DNA from: Stenotrophomonas rhizophila
GTDB lineage: Bacteria > Pseudomonadota > Gammaproteobacteria > Xanthomonadales > Xanthomonadaceae
Direction of reading: 5' to 3'
Assembly: GCF_007667275.1 (NCBI RefSeq)
Contig: NZ_VDQT01000005.1
Span: forward strand, 124,001 to 188,000
DNA: 64,000 bases
Both the position numbers and the translations under genes were made by a program. This document shows positions 51,894 to 61,420 of this stretch, piece by piece. The notes under the pieces are model-generated. The model did not search any database. It was not told the DNA's origin and saw only the letters and a program-made list of their open reading frames with translations. Each line of letters opens with the position of its first letter. Position 1 is the first letter of the stretch.

Positions 51894-52979
51894 ATGCGCG
51901 CACTCATCTGCCTGGCCCTGCTGTCCACCGCTGCATCCGCTGCCGCTCAATCCTGCCCTGACACATCCGCACTCGAACCCGCCCGCGCGGTGGTGCGCGA
52001 CCTGCAGCGGATCACCACCCCGAACGGTATCCAGGAGCAGTACGCCACGCCGATCGGTGGGCTGCGGCAGTGGCTCACGATCCGTGGCGAAGACCGTGCC
52101 AATCCGGTGATCCTGTTCGTGCACGGCGGCCCGGCGAGCCCGGTGACGCCGAGCTTGTGGCAGTTCCAGCGGCCGCTGGAGGAATACTTCACCGTGGTCG
52201 ACTGGGACCAGCGCGGTGCCGGCAAGACCTTTGCGGAAGCGTCGCCGGACGCCATCGCGCCGACGCTGACGATCGAACGCTACGTCGACGATGCGATCGA
52301 AGTGGCCGAACACCTGCGCACGCACCTGGGCCAGCGCAAGGTGATCCTGGTGGCGCACAGCTGGGGCACCATCGTGGCGATGCAGGCGGCGCTGAAGCGG
52401 CCGGACCTGTTCCATGCCTACGTGGGGATCGGGCAGATCATCAACCAGGTGGAGAACGAGAAGATCAGCTTCGACTACGGGTTGGCACAGGCCAAAGCGC
52501 ACGGCAACGCCAAGGCCGTCGCCGAACTGGAAGCGATCGCACCGTACCCCGGCAACACCCCGATCACCCGCGAGCGCATCATCACCGCGCGCACCTGGCC
52601 GCAGTACTACGGCGGGTTGACCGCGTACCGCGATGACTCGAAGTACTACTTCGGCGCGGCCAAGCTCTCACCGGACTACACGGACGCGGACCGCTGCAAC
52701 ATCGACAAGGGCAGCGTGCTGTCGCTGGGGCCGTTGCTGCCGCAGATGCTGAAGGTGGATTTCAACCCGGTCACGCGCTTCCCGATCCCGGTGGTGATGT
52801 TCATGGGGCGCCACGACTACACCACGCCGAACGCACCGACCGAGCGCTGGTTGAACACCGTGCAGGCCCCCTTCAAGCAGGGCGTGTGGTTCGAACATTC
52901 CGCGCACATGGTGCCGTGGGAGGAGCCGGGAAAAACCCTGTTGAGCCTGGTGCAGATCGTGCGCCCGCTGGCGCAGTGA
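51894..52979 (+). CDS. Exported alpha/beta hydrolase, S33 proline-iminopeptidase-like
   Basis: A 361-residue protein with signal peptide (residues 1-19, SAAAQ). The alpha/beta hydrolase fold has oxyanion HGGPASP (about 80), nucleophile Ser in VAHSWGTIVAMQAA (about 157), Asp in MGRHDYTTP and His in EHSAHMVPWEEPG. The DWDQRGAGKTFAE motif is the mark of the S33 proline iminopeptidase-like group. It could cleave N-terminal proline from peptides, but many relatives are esterases or epoxide hydrolases. GGAGG precedes the start. Confidence 0.9.
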   Translation: MRALICLALLSTAASAAAQSCPDTSALEPARAVVRDLQRITTPNGIQEQYATPIGGLRQWLTIRGEDRANPVILFVHGGPASPVTPSLWQFQRPLEEYFTVVDWDQRGAGKTFAEASPDAIAPTLTIERYVDDAIEVAEHLRTHLGQRKVILVAHSWGTIVAMQAALKRPDLFHAYVGIGQIINQVENEKISFDYGLAQAKAHGNAKAVAELEAIAPYPGNTPITRERIITARTWPQYYGGLTAYRDDSKYYFGAAKLSPDYTDADRCNIDKGSVLSLGPLLPQMLKVDFNPVTRFPIPVVMFMGRHDYTTPNAPTERWLNTVQAPFKQGVWFEHSAHMVPWEEPGKTLLSLVQIVRPLAQ

Positions 52980-52993
52980 CGTGGGCAAAAAAA

Positions 52994-53027
52994 AAGACCC
53001 GACAGAGGGAGGGTTCTGTCGGGTCTT
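52994..53027 (-). terminator. Strong hairpin terminator
   Basis: AAGACCCGACAGA pairs perfectly with TCTGTCGGGTCTT. The nine-A run lies to its left, so the U-tract appears in leftward RNA, which suits the end of the queD transcript. The hairpin also follows the S33 gene by 15 bases and may protect its 3' end. Confidence 0.85.
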
Positions 53028-53193
53028 GGGCTTGCGTGGGGGGAGGGACCCACGCAAATTCCGTTTGATGCATTGCAGCATACGCCGATTGTGGTGCGTT
53101 GCAACAAATATTTGCCGAGATGGCCAGAATTCATTTAAAAGCAAGCGAAATCAATTGGTTAGCAGCCAGTTCATTGCACCTTCGGCAGCCTCC

Positions 53194-53276
53194 GTGCCCA
53201 CCAACGGTGGGCACCTACCGGCCGCCAATGGCACGGTCGACCCCCGCGCGGTAGCGCACGACCGTTGGTCGTGCGG
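53194..53276. repeat. Two SMAG palindromes
   Basis: GTGCCCACCAACGGTGGGCA with CCTAC (inverted orientation) ends at 53218, and GTAGCGCACGACCGTTGGTC starts at 53251. They sit in the 333-bp gap between the S33 hydrolase and queD. Past the second, the words GTGCGGCTTCTGC repeat up to queD's stop. The remaining ~160 bp (53030-53190) are more AT-rich with no recognisable feature. Confidence 0.85.
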
Positions 53277-53312
53277 CTTCTGCGGTCGTGCGGCTTCTGC
53301 CGCCGTGCGGCC

Positions 53313-53666
53313 TCAACCCCGGTAACGACACCCGGACGTGCAGGTCTCAAGCACCGTCACCTCGCTCAGCGCCGGCAAGCTGGGCTTGAGCTCGTTCCAG
53401 ATCCAGATCGCCAGGCGTTCGCTGGTCGGGTTCTCCAGGCCGGGGATGTCATTGAGGTAGTGGTGGTCCAGGCGGTCGTAGATCGGCTGGAAGGCCGTTT
53501 TGACGTCGCCGAAATCCATGATCCAGCCGCTGTGTTCGCCGGGCTCGCCCTCGACCTTGAGCTCCACCCGGAACGAGTGGCCGTGCAGCCGCGCGCACTT
53601 GTGGCCGGGCGGCACGTTGGGCAGGCGGTGGGCCGCTTCGAGGGTAAAGACTTTGAAGATTTCCAT
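53313..53666 (-). CDS. queD: 6-carboxy-5,6,7,8-tetrahydropterin synthase
   Basis: A 117-residue QueD/PTPS protein. Zinc ligands are His13 (EAAHRL), His28 and His30 (RLHGHSF), and the catalytic Cys24 is in GHKCARLHG. The Glu of the pterin site is in VLETCTSGC. It turns dihydroneopterin triphosphate into carboxy-tetrahydropterin for queuosine and other 7-deazaguanine products. The start is ATG 53666. It is divergent from a TonB receptor; no other queuosine gene is in the window. Confidence 0.94.
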   Translation of the reverse strand: MEIFKVFTLEAAHRLPNVPPGHKCARLHGHSFRVELKVEGEPGEHSGWIMDFGDVKTAFQPIYDRLDHHYLNDIPGLENPTSERLAIWIWNELKPSLPALSEVTVLETCTSGCRYRG

Positions 53667-53737
53667 GCCCACATTGTAAGGCCTGCCGCCCGATCGATCG
53701 TGCCGCGGACGGAATGGTTGCAAACAAAAACATATCC

Positions 53738-53789
53738 ATCCGGATGAAGCGATGTTATCTTTCGTTATATCCGCATGAAGCGATGTTAT
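53738..53789. promoter_or_regulatory. Pair of 21-bp direct repeats upstream of the TonB receptor
   Basis: ATCCGGATGAAGCGATGTTA(T) at 53738-53758 and ATCCGCATGAAGCGATGTTA(T) at 53769-53789 differ by one base and start 31 bp apart, about three helical turns. They lie 65 bp before the TonB receptor start, in an AT-rich stretch. This is the shape of a tandem operator. I cannot assign the regulator. Confidence 0.6.
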
Positions 53790-53853
53790 TGGCCCGTTAA
53801 CGGCCTGGCATGGATTACTGCGGAACTCGTCGTCCACCACCCCCATTGAGTTC

Positions 53854-56520
53854 ATGCCCAAGCACACCCTTCTCGTGGCGGCCCTTGCCGCCGCTCTGGC
53901 CACGCCTTTGCCTGCGTTTGCCCTCGATACCGCCGCGGCCGCCGACGTGGCCAGCCCCGATACCGCCGCCGGCGACAGCAAGACCATTGCCGCCGTACGG
54001 GTGACCGGTTCCAACATCAAGCGCACCGACACCGAGACCGCCAACCCGGTGCAGGTGATCGGTCGCCAGGAGATCGAAGCGACCGGCAAGGCCACCGTGG
54101 CCGACCTGCTGCGCTCGATCTCGGCCAACACCGGCAACGCCAACAACGAGACCACCAACAATGGCTGGGCCTCGGGCTCGGCCGGCATCGGCCTGCGCGG
54201 CCTGTCGCAGAAGAACACCCTGGTGCTGCTCAACGGCCGCCGCCTGGCCAACTACGGCTTCCCGGCCGGTGGCCTGTCCGACACCTTCGTCAACCTCAAC
54301 GCGCTGCCGATGGTCGCGGTGGAACGCATCGAGGTGCTGAAGGACGGCGCCTCGGCGGTGTACGGCTCGGACGCGGTGGCCGGCGTGGTCAACATCATCA
54401 CCCGGCAGAACTTCGAGGGCGCCGAGCTGGGCGGCAGCGTCGGCACGGCCGACCAGGGCGGGCTGGACGAGCAGAACCTGAAGTTCATCGGTGGCATCGG
54501 CGACCTGGACACCGACGGCTACAACATCCTGGTCAGCCTGGAAGGCTACAACCGCGAGCGCCTGGACCAGGACCAGCGCGACCTCACCAGGTCGGGCATC
54601 TACACCGACAAGCCCGGCGGCCGCTGGAACGGCTGGTCGGCCAAGGGCGCCCGCTTCCTGGTCAACGGCACCTCGGTGCCCATGCTGGATGCCAACGGGC
54701 AGTGCCCGGACAACACCACGCTGGTGCCCAGCGCGCCGATCGACGGCCTGCCCGGCAACACCTGCGGCTTCAACCTGGCCCCCTACACCACCCTGATTCC
54801 GTCGACCAAGCGCTACCAGGCCTACGTCAACGGCACCTTCAAGGTGAACGACAACGTCGAAGCGTTCGGCGAAGTGATCTACAGCGAGATCAAGGGCGTG
54901 TCGTGGTTCGGCAGCAGCCCGTTCTTCACCCTGGAAAGCGGCCGCTTCGCGCTCAACGCCGATACCGGCCTGGCCGAACCGGTGTCGTCCAACCTGCCGG
55001 CCAGCAGCCCGTTCAACCCGTATGGCCGCGCGATCCCGATCGAGTACACCTTCTTCAACCTCGGCCCGACCATCAAGACCAACCGCTCCACCGCCTACCG
55101 TGGCGTGGTCGGCCTGCGTGGCAGCCTGCAGGACTGGGACTGGGAAGTGGGCGCGTTCGGCGCACGCAGCAGCGAGCGCGAAACCGTCTCCGGCGGCTTC
55201 GCCAACCGCTTCACCCTGGCCGACGCGTTGGCCACAGGCAGCTACAACCTGCTCGATCCGTCGGCGACTCCGCAGGCGGTGATCGACAGCATCAACCTGA
55301 GCACGCTGCGTCCCGCCGAATCGGTGCTGCAGGGCGTGGACGCAAAGATCTCCGGCGGACTGGGCAGCACCTGGGCCGGGCCGATCGGCTTCGCCGCCGG
55401 GCTGGAATGGCGCCGCGAGAAGCTGGACTCGGAAAACCCGTGGCAGATCGACGCGGGCCTGCAGATCCGCCCGGCCATCGCCGAAGTGCACGGCGAGCGC
55501 AAGGTGACTGCCGCCTACGCCGAAGTGAACGTGCCGCTGGCCGAGCGCCTGGAACTGCAGGCCGCCGCGCGCGCCGACCATTACAGCGATTTCGGCGATG
55601 CGTTCTCGCCCAAGCTGAGCCTGCGCTGGCAGCCGTTCGACATCCTGCTGGTGCGCGCTGCGGCCTCGAAGGGGTTCCGCGCGCCGTCGCTGTCGGAGAA
55701 CTCCAACAGCACCAGCATCGCCTACGGCAGCGTGATCGATCCGCGCGATCCGGACGTGCCCGGCTCGCGCCAGAACCCGACCTTCTTCACGGTCGGCAAC
55801 AGCAACCTCAAGCCGGAGCGCACCAAGAGCTACAACCTGGGCGTGGTGCTCTCGCCGTGGTCCAACACCAGCCTGAGCGTGGATTACTACCGCATCGAAC
55901 TGGAGAACCTGGTCGGCACCAACAACACCCAGACCCTGGTCACCAACGACGTGCCGGGCGCGGTGACCCGCGATGAGCGCGGCAAGCTGCTGGCAGTGTT
56001 CAACCGCTACCAGAACCTGAGCGAGCTGAAGACCTCCGGCTTCGACGTGGAACTGCGCCAGCGCTTCCCGACCGCAGCGGCGGGCGACTTCTCGCTCTCC
56101 ACCGCGTTCACCCACGTGCGCGATTACAGCCGTCCCACCGTGGTCGGCGGCCCGTTGGTGGACTACGCCGGCAGCAACCTCGGCGCCACCCTGCCCAAGA
56201 ACAAGGCCACCACCACGCTGGACTGGAGCTACGCCGATTTCCGCACCGCGCTGACCTGGTACTACACCAGCGGCTACGACCAGAAGGCCAGTGCAGCGGC
56301 CACGGCCGTGCAGGACCGGGTGGATTCGTACAGCCAGTTCGATCTGTACCTGGCTTACACCGGGCTGGAGAAGCTGACCCTGTACGCGAAGATCCAGAAC
56401 CTGGCCGACGAGGAACCGCCGTACGACGCCTCGTTCCCGGGCATCCGCGCGCCGTACGACTTCAGCCAGTACGACCTGCGTGGCCGCTACTTCACCGTCG
56501 GCTTCGACTATCGCTTCTGA
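53854..56520 (+). CDS. TonB-dependent outer-membrane receptor
   Basis: An 888-residue receptor with signal peptide (PLPAFAL) and a plug domain (about 45-165) having [40 protein letters not shown] and [21 protein letters not shown] large barrel follows and ends with a phenylalanine (FDYRF). The VTGSNIKR opening is typical of the big Xanthomonadaceae/Caulobacter group of peptide or carbohydrate receptors, not siderophore ones. The next gene, 13 bases on, is an M14 peptidase, so peptides are the likely cargo. Two direct repeats upstream suggest its control. Confidence 0.94.
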   Translation: MPKHTLLVAALAAALATPLPAFALDTAAAADVASPDTAAGDSKTIAAVRVTGSNIKRTDTETANPVQVIGRQEIEATGKATVADLLRSISANTGNANNETTNNGWASGSAGIGLRGLSQKNTLVLLNGRRLANYGFPAGGLSDTFVNLNALPMVAVERIEVLKDGASAVYGSDAVAGVVNIITRQNFEGAELGGSVGTADQGGLDEQNLKFIGGIGDLDTDGYNILVSLEGYNRERLDQDQRDLTRSGIYTDKPGGRWNGWSAKGARFLVNGTSVPMLDANGQCPDNTTLVPSAPIDGLPGNTCGFNLAPYTTLIPSTKRYQAYVNGTFKVNDNVEAFGEVIYSEIKGVSWFGSSPFFTLESGRFALNADTGLAEPVSSNLPASSPFNPYGRAIPIEYTFFNLGPTIKTNRSTAYRGVVGLRGSLQDWDWEVGAFGARSSERETVSGGFANRFTLADALATGSYNLLDPSATPQAVIDSINLSTLRPAESVLQGVDAKISGGLGSTWAGPIGFAAGLEWRREKLDSENPWQIDAGLQIRPAIAEVHGERKVTAAYAEVNVPLAERLELQAAARADHYSDFGDAFSPKLSLRWQPFDILLVRAAASKGFRAPSLSENSNSTSIAYGSVIDPRDPDVPGSRQNPTFFTVGNSNLKPERTKSYNLGVVLSPWSNTSLSVDYYRIELENLVGTNNTQTLVTNDVPGAVTRDERGKLLAVFNRYQNLSELKTSGFDVELRQRFPTAAAGDFSLSTAFTHVRDYSRPTVVGGPLVDYAGSNLGATLPKNKATTTLDWSYADFRTALTWYYTSGYDQKASAAATAVQDRVDSYSQFDLYLAYTGLEKLTLYAKIQNLADEEPPYDASFPGIRAPYDFSQYDLRGRYFTVGFDYRF

Positions 56521-56533
56521 GAGAGGGGTTGCT

Positions 56534-59116
56534 GTGTCCTTGTTCCGTGTTTTCCCGCGCCCCATCACCTGGCTGGTGGGCGCGCTGTGGCTGCTGGCCG
56601 CACCGGCGTTCGCACAGAGCGCGTATTTCTTCCCGAAGGGCGGCGATTTCGATCCGGCCATTCCCACCCCGCAGCAGTTCCTGGGCTACGAGATCGGCAG
56701 CCGCTACACCCGGCACGACCAGCTGGTGGCCTACTTCAATGAGCTGGCCAGACACTCCGACAAGATCAAGGTCGAGCAGATCGGCACCAGCTACGAAGGC
56801 CGCCCGCTGATCATCGCCACGGTCACCGCGGCGCAGAACCAGCAGCAGCTGGACACCCTGCGCCGCCAGCACGTGACCCTGGCCGATCCGGCGCAGCCGC
56901 TGTCGGCGGCGGGCAACAGCCCGGTGGTGGTGTGGCTGGGCTACAGCGTGCATGGCAATGAAACCTCCAGCGGCGAAGCCGCGCTGCTCACTGCCTACTA
57001 CCTGGTGGCCAACCGCAGCGCCGAAACCGCGCAGTGGCTGCAGCAGGCGGTGGTGCTGTTCGACCCGGCGCAGAACCCGGACGGGCGCGACCGTGCCGCC
57101 AGCTGGCACAACGCCTATGCGTCCTCGCCGGCCTCGGCCGACCCAGCCGACAAGGAACACGTGGAGCCGTTCCCGCAGGGGCGTACCAACCACTACTTCA
57201 CCGACCTCAACCGCGACTGGCTGGCGCTGACCCAGCAGGACACGCGGCCGAAGATCGCGTACTTCCACCAGTGGTATCCGAATGTCCAGATCGACTTCCA
57301 CGAGATGGGCAAGGACAGCACCTACTACTTCGAACCGTCACCGGCCAGCATGCACAGCCCGCTGCTGCCGGCTTCGTCGTACGACTTCAACAAGACCCTG
57401 GCCAAATACCACGCGCAGTCGCTGGATGCGCTGGGCTCGCTCTACTACACCGGGGAAAACTTCGATAACTTCTCGCCCGTGTACGGCTCTACCTATCCGG
57501 ATTTCCACGGCGCAGTCGGCGTTACGGTGGAGCAGGCCAGTTCGCGCGGGCGCGTGCAGGAATCGGTGAACGGCCTGCTGACCTTCCCGTTCACCATCCG
57601 CAACCAGGTCGCCACCGGCCTGGGCACCGTGCGCGGTGCGGTGACCGAGCGCGACGGGTTGCTGAAGCTGCAGAAGGAATTCTTCCAGTCCGCGCTGAAG
57701 CAGGCCAACCAGCAGCCGGTGAAGGCCTTCGTGTTCGGCGATGCCAAGGACCCGGGCCTGACCCGGCGCCTGCTCGACCTGCTGCTGCAGCACCAGATCA
57801 CCGTGCAGGCGTTGACCGCGGCGGTCACCGTGGACGGCCAGCGTTTCGAGCCGGGCAGCGCCTACGTGGTGCCGACCGCGCAGCCGCAGTTCCGCCTGGT
57901 GCATTCGATCTTCGCCGACACGCCGCCGATCAAGGGCGACGTGTTCTACGGCAGCACCTCGTATGCGATCGCCCCGGCGTACGGGCTGGCCTTTGCCGGT
58001 AGCCGCAGCCGCGTGGCCGGCGGTGAGCGGATCAGCAGCCTGCCGACCGCACAGGGCGGCGTGGTGGGCGGCCAGGCCGGCTATGCCTACGTGTTCGACT
58101 GGCGCGACTACAACGCCAGCCGCGCGCTGTACGCACTGCAGGCCAAGGGCATCCTGGCACGCGCCGCGTTCCAGCCGTTCACTGCGGGAACCGGTAGCGG
58201 TGAGCAGGCGTTCGCGCGCGGCAGCGTGGTGATCCCGGTCGCCGGGCAGACCCTCGACGGGGAAGCGCTGCGCGTCGCCGTGGACGAGGTCGCGCGCGCC
58301 AGTGGCGTGGTCGTGCACGCGCTGGCCAGTGGCCAGAGCCGCGGCGGCATCGACCTCGGCAGCGACAGCGTCAAGTCCCTGCGCAAGCCGGCGGTGGCAC
58401 TTGTGATGGGCGAGGGCGTCAGCGCCACCGAGATCGGCTCGGCGTGGTTCGTGCTGGACCAGCAGGTGCAGTTGCCGGCCAGCAAGCTGGACCCGGCGCA
58501 GCTGGGCAAGGTCAATCTGGACCGGTACACCACCATCGTGCTGTCCGGCGGTACCTACAGCGGCGTGGATGCCGCAGCGGTGGCCGCGCTCAAGCGCTGG
58601 ATCAATGCCGGTGGCTCGCTGGTGACCTATGGCAGCGCCGCGAAGTGGGCGATCGAACAGAAGCTCAGCGACGAAGTGCTGGGCGCGGAAGAGAAGGAAC
58701 CGGATGGCGCGCGCCGTGCGTTCGGCGACCAGCGCGACATCGCCGCGATCGAGCGGGTCAGCGGCAACATCCTCAGCGCCGATGTCGATACCAGCCACCC
58801 GCTGGGCTTCGGCCTGCCGCGCAACCAGCTGGCGGTAAACAAGGAAAACGGGATCAGCTTCAAGCCGAGCCGCAATGCGTTTTCCACCGTGGTCCGGATC
58901 GACGACAGTCCGCGGGTGAACGGCTACCTGTCCGAGAACAACCGCAGCCGCGTGGCCGGCGCCGCCTGGCTGCTGGTGTCGCCACAGGGGCAGGGCAACG
59001 TGGTGCTGTTCGCCGACGACCCGGCGCACCGCAAGTACTGGCACGGTACCGAGCGGATCCTGTTGAACGCGGTGTTCTTCGGCAACCTGCTCAACCCGAC
59101 CAAGCCGAGGGGTTGA
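56534..59116 (+). CDS. Secreted M14-family zinc carboxypeptidase-like protein
   Basis: An 860-residue protein, GTG start with GAGAGGGG upstream. Signal peptide residues 1-27 (APAFAQ). The M14 domain covers about 45-380: His and Glu in GYSVHGNETSSG (about 137-143), substrate Arg/Asn region NPDGRDR, and the third zinc His in QIDFHEMGKD (about 254). About 450 further residues contain a class I glutamine-amidotransferase-like stretch (SGGTYSGVDAAAVAALK), as in the longer bacterial members. It should trim peptides at the envelope. It is co-transcribed with the TonB receptor. A bidirectional terminator follows. Confidence 0.92.
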   Translation: MSLFRVFPRPITWLVGALWLLAAPAFAQSAYFFPKGGDFDPAIPTPQQFLGYEIGSRYTRHDQLVAYFNELARHSDKIKVEQIGTSYEGRPLIIATVTAAQNQQQLDTLRRQHVTLADPAQPLSAAGNSPVVVWLGYSVHGNETSSGEAALLTAYYLVANRSAETAQWLQQAVVLFDPAQNPDGRDRAASWHNAYASSPASADPADKEHVEPFPQGRTNHYFTDLNRDWLALTQQDTRPKIAYFHQWYPNVQIDFHEMGKDSTYYFEPSPASMHSPLLPASSYDFNKTLAKYHAQSLDALGSLYYTGENFDNFSPVYGSTYPDFHGAVGVTVEQASSRGRVQESVNGLLTFPFTIRNQVATGLGTVRGAVTERDGLLKLQKEFFQSALKQANQQPVKAFVFGDAKDPGLTRRLLDLLLQHQITVQALTAAVTVDGQRFEPGSAYVVPTAQPQFRLVHSIFADTPPIKGDVFYGSTSYAIAPAYGLAFAGSRSRVAGGERISSLPTAQGGVVGGQAGYAYVFDWRDYNASRALYALQAKGILARAAFQPFTAGTGSGEQAFARGSVVIPVAGQTLDGEALRVAVDEVARASGVVVHALASGQSRGGIDLGSDSVKSLRKPAVALVMGEGVSATEIGSAWFVLDQQVQLPASKLDPAQLGKVNLDRYTTIVLSGGTYSGVDAAAVAALKRWINAGGSLVTYGSAAKWAIEQKLSDEVLGAEEKEPDGARRAFGDQRDIAAIERVSGNILSADVDTSHPLGFGLPRNQLAVNKENGISFKPSRNAFSTVVRIDDSPRVNGYLSENNRSRVAGAAWLLVSPQGQGNVVLFADDPAHRKYWHGTERILLNAVFFGNLLNPTKPRG

Positions 59117-59131
59117 GGTCGCGGCGCAATG

Positions 59132-59162
59132 AAAAAGGGCGACGCAATGCGTCGCCCTTTTT
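59132..59162. terminator. Bidirectional terminator
   Basis: AAAAAGGGCGACGC, loop AAT, GCGTCGCCCTTTTT is a perfectly symmetrical hairpin 15 bases after the M14 stop, with A and T runs on both flanks. It can end both this transcript and the leftward rhlE one. Confidence 0.92.
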
Positions 59163-59173
59163 CATGTTTCCCG

Positions 59174-59232
59174 GTAGCGCCGGCCGTTGGCCGGCCCAGG
59201 CGATATCGGGGCCGGCCAACGGCCGGCGCTAC
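59174..59232. repeat. SMAG inverted pair
   Basis: GTAGCGCCGGCCGTTGGCCG at 59174 and its inverted copy ending GGCCGGCGCTAC at 59232 enclose a short CAGGCGATATCGG core, so the 59-bp whole is nearly one palindrome. It lies between the bidirectional terminator and the rhlE stop. Confidence 0.9.
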
Positions 59233-59252
59233 CGTGTATCGCAACCGGTCAA

Positions 59253-60665
59253 TCAGCTGGCGCGCGCGCCGCCGCCGCCCTGGCCGCGACCGCCACCGCC
59301 ACGGCGCTGGCCGGTCGGCGCACCGCCGCGCGGGGCACCGTTGCCGGCGCCACGGCCTGCACCACGACCGGCACCGTCACGCTGGCCACCGGTCTTGGCA
59401 CCGGCATGGGCGTGGCGCGGCGCATCGCCATGCGGACGACGCGCATGCGCGCCGCGGCGCGGTGCGCGATCGCCACCCGGCACTTCGGCCTTGCCCGGCG
59501 CGCTGTTGCCCCAGCGGATCGGGGTCTGCGGCTCGAAGCCCGGCACGTCGCGGATGTCCATGTCCTTGTCGAGCAGGCGCACGATCTGGCGCAGCAGCTT
59601 GGCCTCGTCCTGGGCCACCAGCGAAATCGCCTGGCCGGTCGAGCCATTGCGGCCGGTACGGCCGATACGGTGCACGTAATCTTCCGGCACCATCGGCAGG
59701 TCGTAGTTGATGACCTTCGGCAGCTCGTTGATGTCGATGCCGCGCGCGGCGATGTCGGTGGCCACCAGCACGGTCACGCGGCCGGCCTTGAAGTCGCCCA
59801 GCGCACGCAGGCGCTGGCCCTGGCTCTTGTTGCCGTGGATCGCCGCGGTCTTGATGCCGGACTTCTCCAGGAACGTGGCCAGCTTGTCGCAGCCGTGCTT
59901 GGTACGGCCGAACACCAGGGTCTGCTCGCGGCTGTCCTGCGACAGCAGGTGCAGCAGCAGCTCACGCTTGCGCGCGCCGTCAACCGGGTGCACGCAGTGC
60001 TTGATGGACTCGGCCACGGTGTTCTTCGGGGTGACCTGGATCTGCGCCGGATCGCGCATGAACTCCAGTGCCAGCTGCTTGATGCTCTCTTCGAAGGTCG
60101 CCGAGAACAGCAGGGTCTGGCGGTTCTGGCGCGGCAGCTTGGCCAGGATCTTCTTGATCGACGGCAGGAAGCCCATGTCGAGCATGCGGTCGGCTTCGTC
60201 CAGCACCAGGATCTCGATGCCGGACAGGTCGACGCTGCGACGTTCCAGGTGGTCGATCAGGCGGCCCGGGCAGGCCACCAGCAGGTCCACGCCACGGCGC
60301 AGCACGTCGAACTGGTTGCCCATGCCGACGCCGCCGTAGATGCAGGCGCTGGGGATGCGCAGGTACTTGCTGTAGCCGCGCAGGCTGTCATGCACCTGGG
60401 TGGCCAGTTCGCGGGTCGGGGCCAGCACCAGCGCGCGCGGTTTGCGCGGGCCGTTCACGGCCTGCGGGTTGGTGCCCAGGTGCTGCAGCAGCGGCAGGCC
60501 GAACGCGGCGGTCTTGCCGGTACCGGTCTGCGCACCGGCCAGCAGGTCGCGGCCTTCCAGGGCCAGCGGGATCGCCTGCTCCTGGATCGGGGTCGGGGAA
60601 TCGTAGCCCTGCTCGGACAACGCGCGCAGCAGGAACGGGGCCAGGCCCAGGTTTTCAAAAGACAT
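59253..60665 (-). CDS. rhlE: DEAD-box RNA helicase RhlE
   Basis: A 470-residue ATP-dependent RNA helicase with all motifs: AQTGTGKTAAFGLP (I), PTRELA (Ia), VLDEADRMLDMG (II), LLFSAT (III), VATDIAARGID (V) and HRIGRTGR (VI). The Q motif is in GYDSPTPIQEQAI. The last ~100 residues are Arg/Gly-rich, disordered and basic, an RNA-binding tail typical of RhlE. Start ATG 60665. It probably helps ribosome assembly and RNA turnover, notably in the cold. It is preceded by a long non-coding leader. Confidence 0.95.
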   Translation of the reverse strand: MSFENLGLAPFLLRALSEQGYDSPTPIQEQAIPLALEGRDLLAGAQTGTGKTAAFGLPLLQHLGTNPQAVNGPRKPRALVLAPTRELATQVHDSLRGYSKYLRIPSACIYGGVGMGNQFDVLRRGVDLLVACPGRLIDHLERRSVDLSGIEILVLDEADRMLDMGFLPSIKKILAKLPRQNRQTLLFSATFEESIKQLALEFMRDPAQIQVTPKNTVAESIKHCVHPVDGARKRELLLHLLSQDSREQTLVFGRTKHGCDKLATFLEKSGIKTAAIHGNKSQGQRLRALGDFKAGRVTVLVATDIAARGIDINELPKVINYDLPMVPEDYVHRIGRTGRNGSTGQAISLVAQDEAKLLRQIVRLLDKDMDIRDVPGFEPQTPIRWGNSAPGKAEVPGGDRAPRRGAHARRPHGDAPRHAHAGAKTGGQRDGAGRGAGRGAGNGAPRGGAPTGQRRGGGGRGQGGGGARAS

Positions 60666-61060
60666 CGGGTGGAAACTCCAAAGACAAAGTAACGCCAGGC
60701 CGACTGGCCGGACGCGAGGCAGATCGAAGAGATCGGCTTGACTCGGAGCGTTCCCGTGAACCGCGCTGCGAGAATTGGGTGCAGCCGGCGCGGTGCGCAG
60801 ACTGGAATGCATGACGAATGGCGTCGGAGTGGGGGCGGGCGAGGGACGGAAATCCCGATCGCCGGCGATCCCGAAGGGAAACGGACGGCCGCTGCAGACC
60901 CCGGCATTGTAGCTGAACTGCGACAGCCATAACAAATGCCCCGTTCAGGTTGGAAGCCGGATTTGATCCGAAGGCGGGCGGGAGGGGAATGGAAACGCGG
61001 GGAGGAACGTCGTGTAGGCGGTGGAGGCGGAAGCGGCGGAGGTGGCGGAGGTGGCCGGCG

Positions 61061-61206
61061 GTAGGGTCGGTCCCCAGACGACCGCCGATACGCATTGGCA
61101 CCTCGGTAACGCATGGACCCCGAGCGAAAACGCCGTTTCCACCGAAGGACGATGCGTCTCCCCTCCCGATCACCGTTATCGGCAGTCGTCTGTCGACCGA
61201 CCCTAC
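61061..61206. repeat. Nested-palindrome element, copy 5 (146 bp)
   Basis: The left arm GTAGGGTCGGTCCCCAGACG and the right arm GGCAGTCGTCTGTCGACCGA end in CCTAC. The inner arms GGTAACGCATGGACC and GGACGATGCGTCTCC are less perfect. This is the only full copy located between divergent genes rather than at gene ends. Confidence 0.82.
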
Positions 61207-61208
61207 CT

Positions 61209-61310
61209 GCCCATCGCCCCATCGCCCCATCGCCGCATCGGCCCATCGGCCCATCGGCCCATCGGCCGATGGCCACCGCCCACTGGCCACTGGCCACCGC
61301 CCACTGGCCC
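61209..61310. repeat. Short tandem repeats of CCATCGCC / CCACTGGCC type
   Basis: About seven 8-9-base CCATCGCCC or CCATCGGCC words are followed by several GGCCACCGCC/CACTGGCCA words. The array directly abuts the right arm of nested-palindrome copy 5 and precedes the FAH gene by 110 bp. Such runs are prone to slippage. Confidence 0.8.
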
Positions 61311-61420
61311 CGCGCGATCACGCCGGATGGTTTATCGTCTTTTGACGCACCGCGCCTTGGCACGCGCGCGCATTTGGTTACACTCGAAACCTATTTTCTG
61401 CGATCCCGGATACCCCACCC

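Larger units (their letters stand above)
60666..61420. other. 755-bp divergent region between rhlE and the FAH gene
   Basis: The first 280 bp hold the rhlE promoter and leader; I see no small gene there. From about 61017 to 61060 the plus strand is a run of GGCGGAGG-type words that could form a G-quadruplex. The nested-palindrome copy 5 follows (61061-61206), then the CCATCGCC microsatellite (about 61209-61310). About 110 bp before the FAH start remain, and must hold its promoter. Confidence 0.75.

Noticed and set aside
53815..56667. A 950-codon minus-strand open frame opposite the TonB receptor
   Set aside because: Same shadow effect. It has no recognisable motif, while the plus strand encodes a complete receptor with signal peptide.
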